This document shows, in pieces, positions 23,674 through 31,649 of a DNA stretch of 33,542 nt. Source of the stretch: Nocardia bovistercoris (GTDB taxonomy: Bacteria; Actinomycetota; Actinomycetes; Mycobacteriales; Mycobacteriaceae); the NCBI RefSeq assembly GCF_015674855.1, contig NZ_JADMLG010000031.1:1-33542 (forward strand), given 5' to 3'. Within the stretch, counting starts at the first letter, position 1, and the number at the start of each line of letters is the position of its first letter. Position numbers and translations under genes: made by a program. The notes beneath the pieces were generated by a model. The model ran no database searches. It was not told the origin of the DNA and saw only the letters and a list, made by a program, of their open reading frames with translations.

Positions 23674-25643
23674 TCACTCCCCCGGTTCTGTTCGGTGTTC
23701 CGATCGCCCGGCTGTTCTTCCGCCTTGGCCATGCCATGGGACAGGGCTTCGTGGATGATGGCGGGTTCGGCGGCCTGCTCGTCCTCGTCGAACAGCGGGC
23801 GGATGCCGCGCGCGGCCATGATCTCGTCGTTGGAGGTGCCCGCCGCGACCATCGGCCAGACCTGGGCGTCCTTGCCGACGATGAAATCGATCACCACGGG
23901 ACGGTCGTTGATCGACTGCGCCTCGCGGATCGCGGCCTCGACCTCCTCCTCCTTCTCCACCCTGATGCCGTGGCAGCCGAGCGCCTCGGCGAGTTTGACG
24001 AAGTCGGGGATGCGCAGGGTGTGCGTGCCGAGGTCGGTGTTGGAGTAGCGCTCCTGGTAGAACAGGGTCTGCCACTGCCTGACCATGCCGAGGTTGCCGT
24101 TGTTGATCAGCGCGACCTTGATCGGCACGCCCTCCACGGCGCAGGTGGCCAGCTCCTGGTTGGTCATCTGGAAGCAGCCGTCGCCGTCGACCGCCCACAC
24201 CTCACGGTCGGGAGCGCCCATCTTGGCGCCCATGGCGGCGGGCACGGCGTAGCCCATGGTGCCGAGGCCGCCGGAGTTGAGCCAGGTGCGCGGCTTCTCG
24301 TACTTGATGAACTGGGCGGCCCACATCTGGTGCTGGCCGACGCCCGCGCAGTAGATGGCGTCGGGACCGGCGAGCCTGCCGAGCGCGTCGATGACGTATT
24401 CCGGGGACAGCGAACCGTCGCTCGGGGCGGTCCAGCCCAGCGGGTAGCTCTGCCGGATGTCGTCGAGGTAGCGCCACCAGGCGGCCAGGTCGAGCTTCGG
24501 CGCGCCTGCCGGATCGGCCTCGAGTGTGTCGATCAGTTCGGCGATGACCTCGCGGCAGTCGCCGACGATCGGCACGTCGGCGTGGCGGTTCTTGCCGATC
24601 TCGGCGGGGTCGATATCGGCGTGGATGACCTTGGCGTCGGGGGCGAAGGAATCCAGTTGGCCCGTCACCCGGTCGTCGAAGCGGGCGCCGAGGGTGATCA
24701 GCAGGTCGGATTTCTGCAAGGCCGCGACCGCGCCGACGGTGCCGTGCATACCCGGCATGCCCATGTTGAGCTGATGACTGTCGGGGAACGCGCCGCGCGC
24801 CATCAGCGTGGTGACCACCGGAATGCCGGTGAGCTCGGCCAGGCGCAGCAGTTCGGGCGAGGCGTCGGCCTTGATGACGCCGCCGCCGACGTAGAGCACC
24901 GGGCGCTTGGCCTCGAGGATCATCCGCGCGGCCTCGCGCACCTGCTTGCCGTGCGGTTTGGTGACCGGACGGTAGCCGGGCAGCCGCATCTCCGGCGGCC
25001 AGCTGAAGGTGGTCTGACCTTGCAGCACGTCCTTGGGGATGTCGACGAGCACCGCGCCGGGACGGCCCGAGGCGGCCAGGTAGAACGCCTCGGCGAGGAT
25101 GCGCGGGATGTCGACGCCCTCGGTGATGAGGAAGTTGTGCTTGGTGACCGGCATGGTGATGCCGGAGATGTCGGCTTCCTGGAAGGCGTCGGTGCCGATC
25201 AGGCTGCGTCCGACCTGGCCGGTGATCGCCACGATCGGCACCGAGTCCATCTGGGCGTCGGCGATCGGGGTCACCAGGTTGGTCGCGCCGGGACCCGAGG
25301 TGGCCATGCAGACGCCGACCCGGCCGGTGGCCTGGGCGTATCCGGTGGCGGCGTGGCCCGCGCCCTGTTCGTGGCGCACCAGCACGTGCCGCACCTTGCG
25401 CGAGTCGAAGAGCGGATCGTAGACCGGAAGGACGGCGCCGCCGGGAATGCCGAATACGGTGTCGACGCCGAGCTCCTCGAGCGACCGGACCACCGACTGC
25501 GCGCCGGTGACCCGCTCGGGCGGGACCTGACGACGGTTGACCGCCGTACCCGCGGGCTGGTTCGCCGAAACGCCCGCCTGCTGACTCGTCGAAGGCGCAG
25601 ACCTGCGGGCCGATGGCCCCGGTCGTGCGGTTGGTGCACTCAC
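23670..25643 (-). CDS. ilvB: Acetolactate synthase large (catalytic) subunit
   Basis: A ThDP, FAD and Mg-dependent enzyme that makes acetolactate or acetohydroxybutyrate, the first common step of branched-chain amino acid synthesis. The 657-aa product from the GTG at 25643 has a Pro/Ser/Ala-rich extension of about 45 residues, as in other actinobacterial IlvB. The catalytic Glu is at 92 (RHEQGAGHAATGYAQATG). GARFDDRVTG and the ThDP motif from GDGCFQMTNQEL to INNGNLGMVRQW follow. AGGA lies about 10 nt before the start. The frame is open upstream, but that region is the attenuated leader, not coding. It leads the ilvBN unit. Confidence 0.97.
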   Translation of the reverse strand: MSAPTARPGPSARRSAPSTSQQAGVSANQPAGTAVNRRQVPPERVTGAQSVVRSLEELGVDTVFGIPGGAVLPVYDPLFDSRKVRHVLVRHEQGAGHAATGYAQATGRVGVCMATSGPGATNLVTPIADAQMDSVPIVAITGQVGRSLIGTDAFQEADISGITMPVTKHNFLITEGVDIPRILAEAFYLAASGRPGAVLVDIPKDVLQGQTTFSWPPEMRLPGYRPVTKPHGKQVREAARMILEAKRPVLYVGGGVIKADASPELLRLAELTGIPVVTTLMARGAFPDSHQLNMGMPGMHGTVGAVAALQKSDLLITLGARFDDRVTGQLDSFAPDAKVIHADIDPAEIGKNRHADVPIVGDCREVIAELIDTLEADPAGAPKLDLAAWWRYLDDIRQSYPLGWTAPSDGSLSPEYVIDALGRLAGPDAIYCAGVGQHQMWAAQFIKYEKPRTWLNSGGLGTMGYAVPAAMGAKMGAPDREVWAVDGDGCFQMTNQELATCAVEGVPIKVALINNGNLGMVRQWQTLFYQERYSNTDLGTHTLRIPDFVKLAEALGCHGIRVEKEEEVEAAIREAQSINDRPVVIDFIVGKDAQVWPMVAAGTSNDEIMAARGIRPLFDEDEQAAEPAIIHEALSHGMAKAEEQPGDRNTEQNRGSE

Positions 25644-25781
25644 CGTCTTCGTTCCTAACTGTGCGTACTTGACCCCGGACAACACTTCGGATGCGACATG
25701 TTCTCGGCGTTGCATTTTCTGTGTGCGTGTTATGGGTGAAACGTGGTGCGGCGCAACCCGTTCGAACTTTCGCCCGAACAC

Positions 25782-25816
25782 AAAAAAGCCCCCGTCAGCG
25801 CATGGCTGATCGAGGG
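25782..25816 (-). terminator. Attenuator terminator in the ilvB leader
   Basis: On the minus strand CCCTCG-A-TCAGC pairs with GCTGACGGGGG around a CATGC loop: 11 base pairs with one bulged A and one G-U pair. A C and six T residues (25782-25787) follow, then the ilvB start 139 nt on. This is the only intrinsic terminator in the window with a clean T-run. Its 3' arm can instead pair with CGTCAGC (plus 25835-25841), giving an antiterminator. Confidence 0.8.
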
Positions 25817-25863
25817 TGGCGCGTCGCAACGCGAGCTGACGTATTCGACTCAGGTAGTCAGGC

Positions 25864-25911
25864 TCAACGCTGGACGCGCCGGCCGAGTACGAACAACTCG
25901 TTTCGATTCAC
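25864..25911 (-). CDS. ilvB leader peptide, 15 aa
   Basis: GTG at 25911 to TGA at 25864 encodes MNRNELFVLGRRVQR, with Leu (TTG), Val (GTA), Leu (CTC) and Val (GTC) codons in a row of eight. The GTG lies exactly 7 nt after a TAACGT -10 box, so it would be leaderless. It ends just before the CTGAC segment (plus 25857-25861) that can pair with the next segment of the leader. Ribosome stalling on Leu/Val codons would be the sensing step. An in-frame GTG 6 nt upstream is possible but would lie before the predicted transcript start. Confidence 0.6.
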   Translation of the reverse strand: MNRNELFVLGRRVQR

Positions 25912-25918
25912 GCGCACG

Positions 25919-25948
25919 ACGTTAAGCGGAAGTGAACCGATGAGTCAA
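25919..25948 (-). promoter_or_regulatory. ilvBN(C) promoter
   Basis: On the minus strand TTGACT (25943-25948), an 18-bp spacer and TAACGT (25919-25924) make the best full promoter in the window. The predicted start is on the leader-peptide GTG at 25911. Confidence 0.7.
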
Positions 25949-25981
25949 ACAGCTGACTCAGTGCGTCCCATTATGTGGGAC
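25941..25981. promoter_or_regulatory. Two inverted repeats at the ilvB / PH-protein divergent promoter region
   Basis: TGAGTCA-AACAGC-TGACTCA (25941-25960) overlaps the ilvB -35 box. GTCCCA-TTATG-TGGGAC (25965-25981) lies next to it. Both have perfect arms of 6-7 bp. The first is placed to act as an operator for ilvB; the second could serve the divergent gene. The binding proteins are unknown. Confidence 0.5.
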
Positions 25982-26025
25982 AGTGCGGCGCTTGTGTCCA
26001 TTCACCAGGATGCGAGGATGGTGGT

Positions 26026-26577
26026 GTGTCATCACCGCATCAGTCCGTGCCACCGGTTGAATCGTCCCACACCGCGCCCGAGGGATCGGATACGGGTAGC
26101 GCGACGACCACCATCCGCGTTCCGCGCCTCGCCCTGCTCGGCGTGGTCGTACTGCTGCTCGGGGTGTTCTTCTTCGTCGTCGGCGCGCCCCTGCTCCTCG
26201 GCTGGCTGCTCGTGCTGCCGATCGCGGTGGCGGCCTGGGTGTTGCGAACCCGGACGCAGGTATCGGAATCCGGACTCGACCTGCGAACCGTCTTCGGCTC
26301 ACGGCACGTGGACTGGTCGCAGGTCAAGGGCCTGCGCATACCCAAGCGCGGCTTCGTGCGCCTGCACCTCGACGACGATTCCGAGGTTCGTCTGCCCGCC
26401 GTCGGCTACGAGCGCCTGCGCGACCTGATCGATGCCTCCGACGGGCGGATCCCCGACCCGTACGCCGTCGCGGGTGCCGAAGATCACGACTCCGATGACC
26501 ACCACTCCGATGACCACAGCACGACGGCGGAGAAGAGGACGGACGCGAAGCCCGAAGACTCCGAGCCCGACTCCTGA
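26026..26577 (+). CDS. Membrane-anchored PH-domain protein (Cfp6-like)
   Basis: A 183-aa protein from the GTG at 26026. After a polar N-terminus it has two hydrophobic segments (about 33-53 and 56-73). A bacterial PH-like domain follows (about 75-137: RTQVSESGLDLRTVFG, then the VDWSQVKGLRIP strand typical of the family). It ends in an acidic His/Asp-rich tail (150-183). The M. tuberculosis gene at this place is Rv3004, encoding the antigen Cfp6, which is shorter and lacks such a tail (from memory). An upstream in-frame GTG at 25975 exists, but it lies inside an inverted repeat and adds an unlike, Cys-containing segment. Function unknown. Confidence 0.82.
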   Translation: MSSPHQSVPPVESSHTAPEGSDTGSATTTIRVPRLALLGVVVLLLGVFFFVVGAPLLLGWLLVLPIAVAAWVLRTRTQVSESGLDLRTVFGSRHVDWSQVKGLRIPKRGFVRLHLDDDSEVRLPAVGYERLRDLIDASDGRIPDPYAVAGAEDHDSDDHHSDDHSTTAEKRTDAKPEDSEPDS

Positions 26578-27012
26578 CCTGCCGCGCGGCACTCCTGCGG
26601 GATATCCGCCTTCCGCACGACCGAGTCGGATGGAGCCCGACCGCTCCTACCCGGCGATACGCGCCCGCCAGGACGGACCGCGCGCCGACATGTGATGGAA
26701 CACACCGGTGGTGACGAGCACACTCGCGGTCGGCGTTAGACTCGACACAGCTCCGCGGACAGGTGCGCGAACCCGGTGCGACACTCCGGGACAGCGCGCC
26801 GCCGAGAAGGTTCGGGCGCCGACCTCCGCCCGACGACACCGCGTGCGCCGACACCATCGCGGCGACACCGCGCCCTTCCCGGCGACGAAACCAGAGCCGT
26901 CGCGCGATCCACCCGCCGTCCGCACGCCCGAGAACACCGGGAGTACCGTGGGATGGCCGCGGCCGATTCCGCGTAGTCGCACCTCAGCCCCCAGCGACCC
27001 CATCGAGGACCC
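26578..27012 (+). promoter_or_regulatory. Long region upstream of ilvD with a candidate -10 box
   Basis: 435 bp with no convincing gene. TAGACT at 26737-26742 matches the -10 hexamer of gatB and the FAH gene and would leave an ilvD leader of about 263 nt. GTGACG about 20 bp before it is a weak -35 candidate. No leader peptide rich in branched-chain codons and no T-run terminator is visible, in contrast to ilvB. Confidence 0.35.
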
Positions 27013-28854
27013 ATGCCACCGCTTCGTTCACGCACCACCACCATCGGCCGCAATGCCGCGGGCGCCCGCGCGCTCTGGCGCGCCACCGGTATGACCGACT
27101 CCGACTTCGGCAAGCCGATCGTCGCGATCGCGAACTCCTACACCCAGTTCGTGCCGGGCCACGTGCATCTCAAGGATGTCGGCGAGATCGTCGCGGCCTC
27201 GGTGCGCGCCGCGGGCGGGGTGCCGCGCGAATTCCACACCATCGCCGTGGATGACGGCATCGCCATGGGACACGGCGGCATGCTGTACTCGCTGCCCTCG
27301 CGCGAGATCATCGCCGACTCGGTCGAATACATGGTCAACGCGCACACCGCCGACGCGCTGGTCTGCATCTCCAACTGCGACAAGATCACCCCCGGCATGC
27401 TGAACGCGGCCATGCGCCTGAACATCCCGACGGTCTTCGTCTCCGGCGGGCCGATGGAGGCGGGCAAGGCCGTCGTGGTCGGCGGGATCGCCCAGGCGCC
27501 GACCGACCTGATCACCGCGATCGCGGCGAGCGCGAATCCGACGGTGTCCGAGGACGGACTGGCCGAGGTCGAGCGCAGCGCCTGCCCGACCTGCGGGTCC
27601 TGCTCGGGCATGTTCACCGCCAACTCCATGAACTGCCTCACCGAAGCGCTCGGACTCGCGTTGCCCGGCAACGGTTCCACGTTGGCCACCCACGCCGCGC
27701 GCCGCGCCTTGTTCGAGCGCGCGGGCACGGTCGTGGTCGATATCGCCAACCGCTGGTACCGCGAGGACGACGCCTCGGTGCTGCCCCGCAACGTGGCCGA
27801 CGAGCGGGCGTTCCGCAACGCCATGGCGCTCGACGTCGCGATGGGCGGCTCGACCAACACCGTGCTGCACACCCTGGCCGCCGCACAGGAAGGCGAGGTC
27901 GACTTCGACCTGACCACCATCGATGAGATCAGCCGCCGCGTGCCGTGTCTGTCCAAGGTGTCGCCGAATTCGGACTACCACATGGAGGATGTGCACCGCG
28001 CGGGCGGCATTCCCGCGATCCTCGGCGAACTGCGCCGCGCCGGACTGCTCGAAACCGACGTCACCACCGTGCACACCCGCGGCTTCGACGAATGGCTCGA
28101 CACCTGGGACATCCGCTCGGGCAAGGCATCCGCCGAAGCGCTCGAACTGTTCCACGCCGCGCCCGGCGGGGTGCGCACCACCGAACCGTTCTCCACCGAG
28201 AACCGCTGGTCGAGCCTGGACACCGACGCCGAGGGCGGCTGCATCCGCGACAAGGAGCACGCCTACACCGTCGAAGGCGGCCTTGTCGTGTTGCGCGGCA
28301 ACATCGCACCCGACGGCGCCATCCTCAAGACCGCGGGCATCGATGAGGAACTGTTCAGCTTCCAGGGCCCGGCCGTCGTGGTCGAATCGCAGGAGGCGGC
28401 GGTCTCGGCGATCCTCGGGAAAACCATCAAGCCCGGCGATGTGATCGTGGTGCGCTACGAGGGTCCCGCGGGCGGGCCCGGCATGCAGGAAATGCTGCAC
28501 CCTACCGCCTTCCTCAAAGGCGCGGGCCTCGGCAAACAGTGCGCGCTCATCACCGACGGCCGCTTCTCCGGCGGCACCTCGGGACTGTCGATCGGCCACA
28601 TCTCCCCCGAGGCGGCCAGCGGCGGCGTCATCGGACTCGTGCACGACGGCGACCAGATCCGCATCGATGTCGCCACCCGCACACTCGAGGTCATGGTCGA
28701 CGACGCGGTGCTGGCCGAGCGCCGCGCGAAAATGGAAGCGTCGGAGCGGCCGTGGCAACCCGTCGACCGGGAACGCTCCGTCACCACCGCGCTGCGCGCC
28801 TACGCCGCGCTCGCGACCTCCGCCGACAAGGGCGCGGTCCGGCGCGTGCCCTGA
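27013..28854 (+). CDS. ilvD: Dihydroxy-acid dehydratase
   Basis: An iron-sulphur dehydratase that forms 2-oxo acids in the third common step of valine/isoleucine synthesis. The 613-aa protein has the cluster and metal ligands SNCDKITPGM (Cys122, Lys124) and CPTCGSCSGMF (191-201), so a [2Fe-2S]-type site is expected. It also has AMGGSTNTVLH and the C-terminal TDGRFSGGTSGLSIGH. GAGGA lies 4 nt before the ATG. Sited beside ilvBNC here, while in M. tuberculosis it is elsewhere (from memory). Its last 23 codons and terminator are duplicated 161 bp downstream. Confidence 0.98.
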   Translation: MPPLRSRTTTIGRNAAGARALWRATGMTDSDFGKPIVAIANSYTQFVPGHVHLKDVGEIVAASVRAAGGVPREFHTIAVDDGIAMGHGGMLYSLPSREIIADSVEYMVNAHTADALVCISNCDKITPGMLNAAMRLNIPTVFVSGGPMEAGKAVVVGGIAQAPTDLITAIAASANPTVSEDGLAEVERSACPTCGSCSGMFTANSMNCLTEALGLALPGNGSTLATHAARRALFERAGTVVVDIANRWYREDDASVLPRNVADERAFRNAMALDVAMGGSTNTVLHTLAAAQEGEVDFDLTTIDEISRRVPCLSKVSPNSDYHMEDVHRAGGIPAILGELRRAGLLETDVTTVHTRGFDEWLDTWDIRSGKASAEALELFHAAPGGVRTTEPFSTENRWSSLDTDAEGGCIRDKEHAYTVEGGLVVLRGNIAPDGAILKTAGIDEELFSFQGPAVVVESQEAAVSAILGKTIKPGDVIVVRYEGPAGGPGMQEMLHPTAFLKGAGLGKQCALITDGRFSGGTSGLSIGHISPEAASGGVIGLVHDGDQIRIDVATRTLEVMVDDAVLAERRAKMEASERPWQPVDRERSVTTALRAYAALATSADKGAVRRVP

Positions 28855-28871
28855 TCCTCGTTCGAAGCGCC

Positions 28872-28903
28872 GATGCCCCCGGATGCGCGAGTCCGGGGGC
28901 ATC
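28872..28903 (+). terminator. ilvD terminator, first copy
   Basis: GATGCCCCCGGA and TCCGGGGGCATC form a perfect 12-bp stem with an 8-nt loop, 17 nt after the ilvD stop. No T-run follows, as is usual in this genome. A sister copy is at 29032-29063. Confidence 0.75.
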
Positions 28904-28946
28904 CGCATCGATGGGCACGATCGCCGCCCCGTACTGTCCCCACGCT

Positions 28947-29015
28947 ACCGCGCTGCGCGCCTACGCCGCGCTCGCGACCTCTGCCGACAAGGGTGCGGTC
29001 CGGCGCGTGCCCTGA
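28947..29015 (+). pseudogene. Duplicated 3' end of ilvD
   Basis: These 69 bp match the last 69 bp of ilvD (28786-28854) at 67 positions. They encode the same final 22 residues plus stop (TALRAYAALATSADKGAVRRVP). Both differences are silent. The copy has no start or upstream coding sequence of its own. It is exactly 161 bp downstream of the original. The 16-nt spacer after the stop is half conserved and a second terminator follows at the same offset. Confidence 0.85.
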
Positions 29016-29031
29016 TCTGGTTTCGAACGAA

Positions 29032-29063
29032 CGATGCCCCCGGATGCCGGTCCGGGGGCATCG
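29032..29063 (+). terminator. Second, duplicated terminator after ilvD
   Basis: CGATGCCCCCGGA and TCCGGGGGCATCG form a perfect 13-bp stem with a TGCCGG loop. It matches the arms of the first ilvD terminator and keeps the 161-bp offset. The loop is shorter by two bases. Confidence 0.75.
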
Positions 29064-29290
29064 TCATCGATAGGCGGCATCGATAGGCCCGGTCGATGGA
29101 CTTGGCCGTCGCTGGACCAGCCGTCGGTGTACCCGGTCGCCAGTGAGCCCGGCCAGCGGTACACCCGGCCAGCCGGGAACCCGGTCGGCGGCGGACCCGG
29201 TCGCCAGCGGACCCCGTGGGCGGTCGACGCGGTCATCGGCGGGCCGGTCACCGGTGTAGCCGCGCCCGCCTTGGGGCCGGTCGGCGGTGG
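29064..29290. repeat. Degenerate minisatellite-like DNA
   Basis: A stretch built of imperfect copies of a unit close to ACCCGGTCGCCAGCGGA: for example CCCGGTCGCCAGTGAGC, CCCGGCCAGCGGTACA, CCCGGTCGGCGGCGGAC and CCCGGTCGCCAGCGGAC. Phase is irregular and frames through it are low-complexity in every reading. No gene is credible here. The units grade into the 50-bp repeat at 29291-29390. Confidence 0.55.
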
Positions 29291-29390
29291 ACACGGTGAT
29301 CGGCGCACCCGGCACCAGTCCCCAGTCCAGTCAGCTACGGACCCGGTCATCGGCGCACCCGGCACCAGTCCCCAGTCCAGTCGGCTGTGG
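29291..29390. repeat. Two tandem copies of a 50-bp unit
   Basis: 29291-29340 and 29341-29390 match at 45 of 50 positions. The shared core includes ATCGGCGCACCCGGCACCAG followed directly by TCCCCAGTCCAGTC. They end 19 bp before the DoxX gene's stop codon. Confidence 0.8.
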
Positions 29391-29408
29391 AGCCGGTCGG
29401 CGACGGGC

Positions 29409-30368
29409 TCAGTCGAAGGGACCGATGCCGGTGAGCGGATTGCCGCCGTGCAGGTACCAGTAGGCGCCGATAGCCGCGGCCACCGCGAGCAGCAGGACCG
29501 CGAATGAACCGTAGGAGGGGCGGATCGCCCAACCACGATTGCGATCCAGCGACCAGCGGCCCGGACCGGTGAGGATGAGCACGGCCGCCGCACCGGCGAG
29601 GATGCTTTCGAGTTCCACGCCGCTCGGCACACTCCCCCGATACTGGAAACCGTCGATCATGCCCTGCTTCCACAGCCAGGCGTCCAGGATCACCGCGAGC
29701 ACCGCGCCGGCCGCCAACGGCGTGACCAAGCCGAGCACGAGCAGTGCGCCGCCGCCCACCTCACCGACGGTGAGCAGGATCGCGCACACCGTCGGGTGAT
29801 CCCAGCCGCCCGCCGCCATCATGTCGCGGGTGCCGTCGAGCCCGGGGCCGTTGAACCAGCCGGTGAGCTTCTGCAGACCGTGGTAGACGAAGGTGCCGCC
29901 GACGACCAGCCGGAGCAGGAACAGACCGAGATCGAGGGTGCCGCGCCGGTTCTCGACGGCGCGCCGCCGCATCGTCCGGCTCGGCTCGCCCGGCGGATTC
30001 GTGGCGGGCGGAATGCTCGCGTACGAATACGGTGTGGTCGCCGAGTCGGCGGGCGGCGGATCGGGCGTCGGCGCCGCATCGGAGGTGTGCGCCGCTTCGG
30101 GAGTGTGCGCGTGCGGAGCCGAATGCCCGACCGTCGGCACCTCGGGATCGAGACCGAGTTCCTCCTCGGTGCGCGGCACATCCGAGCCGGGCGCTTTGGA
30201 CATCTCGACGCGCGGTAGCTGCCCGGTGGGGGAATCGTAGGGGCTTCCGACGCCCTGCCCCGTCGCCACCGACGCCTGCTTGCCCGCCGTCTGTTTGCCC
30301 CCGGCCTTCTCGTCGACCGCGGGCGCGTCGGATCCCGATGTGTCCTTCGGCTTGTCACTCACGGGCAT
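29409..30368 (-). CDS. DoxX-family membrane protein with long disordered N-terminus
   Basis: A 319-aa protein. Residues 1-140 are polar and Pro/Ala/Asp-rich, probably cytosolic and disordered. From 143 on comes a DoxX domain with four hydrophobic segments, the opening LDLGLFLLRLVVGGTFVYHG, GLQKLTGWF, the TVGEVGGGALLVLGL segment and SVPSGVELESILAG. DoxX proteins are linked to redox and thiol-stress balance in mycobacteria; the exact activity here is unknown. The corresponding M. tuberculosis gene is Rv3005c (from memory). A GTG at 30362, six nt after a TAGGGT box, is an alternative leaderless start that removes two residues. It is divergent from the lipoprotein gene. Confidence 0.88.
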   Translation of the reverse strand: MPVSDKPKDTSGSDAPAVDEKAGGKQTAGKQASVATGQGVGSPYDSPTGQLPRVEMSKAPGSDVPRTEEELGLDPEVPTVGHSAPHAHTPEAAHTSDAAPTPDPPPADSATTPYSYASIPPATNPPGEPSRTMRRRAVENRRGTLDLGLFLLRLVVGGTFVYHGLQKLTGWFNGPGLDGTRDMMAAGGWDHPTVCAILLTVGEVGGGALLVLGLVTPLAAGAVLAVILDAWLWKQGMIDGFQYRGSVPSGVELESILAGAAAVLILTGPGRWSLDRNRGWAIRPSYGSFAVLLLAVAAAIGAYWYLHGGNPLTGIGPFD

Positions 30369-30487
30369 ACCCTATGACGAGGTGTGCGGTCGGGCAGCCA
30401 AACGATGCGGCGTGTCAACCCTCGGTGACAAACCAGGTCGGTGTGTCGACACCCCACCCGGAAGCGGCGCGGTCGACGGTATTTCCG

Positions 30488-30493
30488 TAACGT
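30488..30493 (+). promoter_or_regulatory. -10 box of the LppZ-like gene (leaderless)
   Basis: TAACGT is followed by exactly 7 nt and then the ATG at 30501, and no ribosome site precedes the ATG. This is the same hexamer and spacing as at the ilvB leader. No clear -35 box. Confidence 0.6.
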
Positions 30494-30500
30494 CTGAGCT

Positions 30501-31604
30501 ATGAGTGTGGTTGTCGTGGGTCGCGTCGCGATGTGTCTGGCGCTCGGCGCGATGCTGGTAGCGGGCTGCGCCCGGTTCGACGATACGGCGTCGAGCCCGT
30601 TCACGCCGGAACCGAGCTTCAATCCGGCCGAGCCGAAACGACCGCAGACCACCCCGCCGTCCACCACCCGCCCCAGCGGACCGTGCATCGACCCCGATCC
30701 CGCCGTCGTCGCCACCTGCCTCGACACCACCGGCGGCATCATCACCGCGGGCAACGGCGCGCTGGTCGCCGAACGCCGCACCGGCCGCATCCTGCGCGTC
30801 GTCGACCCCGACACCCCGCCCGTCGAGGTAGCCAGGATCGAGGTCGACGGCAGCTCGCCCGACGGCGGACTCAGCGACATCGCGCTGTCCCCCACCTTCG
30901 GCGAGGACGGACTGCTCTACGCCTACGTCACCACCGCCACCGACAACCGGGTGGTGCGGCTCGCCGAAGGCGGCTCCCCCAAAGCCATCCTCACCGGAAT
31001 CCCCAAGGGCGCCACCGGCAATCACGGCGCGATCGAATGGACCGCCCCGAACCGGCTGATGGTGCTCACCGGTGACGCGGGCAATCCCGGCCTCGCCTCG
31101 ACCCCTTCCTCACTGGCGGGCAAACTGCTGCGAGTAGAAGCCCCCGCCCCCGGCGCGACCCCCGAGGTCGCGGTATCCGGCATCGGCGTAGCGGGCGACC
31201 TGTGCTTCGACGGCAAAGACAGCCTCTGGTTCACCGACCGCACCCCCCTTGAGGACCGCCTGCAACGCATCGACCCGCAGGGCGTGGTCACCGTCGGCTG
31301 GACCTGGCCGGACCGCCCCGGCGTCGCGGGCTGCGCGGCCGCCGTCGACGGCGTCGCCGTCTCCCTCACCGAAGGCAAGGCCCTCGCCTTGGCCACCGCC
31401 GACCCGAACACCCACATGATCACCACCGCCCCGAGCATGTTGTCCCAGGACAAATACGGCAAACTCGGCGGCGCCACCCTCGGCCCCGACGGCAGCTTCT
31501 GGGTGGGCACCGTCAACAAGACCGACGGCCAACCCGGCCCCAACGACGACCGAGTAGTCCGAATCCCCTTGCCCCAAGCCGGCGGCGGAGGCGGCCCGGA
31601 CTAG
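30501..31604 (+). CDS. lppZ: LppZ-like lipoprotein with beta-propeller fold
   Basis: A 367-aa exported lipoprotein. The signal peptide ends in the lipobox LVAGC, so Cys23 is the acylated residue. A Pro/Thr-rich linker (25-60) leads to a glucose/sorbosone-dehydrogenase-like beta-propeller (about 65-360). Its marks include LSDIALSPTFGEDGLLYAYV, the GNHGAIEW segment with its conserved His, and DSLWFTDR. Such domains may bind PQQ and oxidise sugars, but catalysis by LppZ is not established. Order and direction relative to the DoxX gene match M. tuberculosis Rv3005c-Rv3006 (from memory). The leaderless start is at the ATG. Confidence 0.9.
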   Translation: MSVVVVGRVAMCLALGAMLVAGCARFDDTASSPFTPEPSFNPAEPKRPQTTPPSTTRPSGPCIDPDPAVVATCLDTTGGIITAGNGALVAERRTGRILRVVDPDTPPVEVARIEVDGSSPDGGLSDIALSPTFGEDGLLYAYVTTATDNRVVRLAEGGSPKAILTGIPKGATGNHGAIEWTAPNRLMVLTGDAGNPGLASTPSSLAGKLLRVEAPAPGATPEVAVSGIGVAGDLCFDGKDSLWFTDRTPLEDRLQRIDPQGVVTVGWTWPDRPGVAGCAAAVDGVAVSLTEGKALALATADPNTHMITTAPSMLSQDKYGKLGGATLGPDGSFWVGTVNKTDGQPGPNDDRVVRIPLPQAGGGGGPD

Positions 31605-31612
31605 TCGGCACA

Positions 31613-31649
31613 GCGGGTCGCCATCGGTGCGTACCGGCGGCGACCCCGC
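31613..31649 (+). terminator. Hairpin after the LppZ-like gene
   Basis: GCGGGTCGCC pairs with GGCGACCCCGC (one bulged C), with an inner CGGT/ACCG stem. It starts 9 nt after the stop codon. No T-run. Confidence 0.55.

Noticed and set aside
21413..23758. 781-codon plus-strand open frame
   Set aside because: It runs antisense to ilvC and ilvN, which have clear family motifs, and its product is low-complexity with no recognisable domain.
25975..26025. Upstream GTG start for the PH-domain gene
   Set aside because: It lies within the GTCCCA/TGGGAC inverted repeat and adds a Cys-containing segment unlike the family; the GTG at 26026 is better.
27028..28908. 626-codon minus-strand open frame over ilvD
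   Set aside because: Antisense shadow of ilvD; Gly, Asp and Val-rich without motifs.
29291..29390. Possible insertion-sequence end or integration duplication
   Set aside because: The 50-bp units are direct repeats in tandem, with no terminal inverted repeats and no transposase or integrase in the window.
29064..29632. 223-codon minus-strand frame starting inside the DoxX gene and running through the repeat block
   Set aside because: It overlaps DoxX coding sequence in another frame and its product is low-complexity repeat translation.
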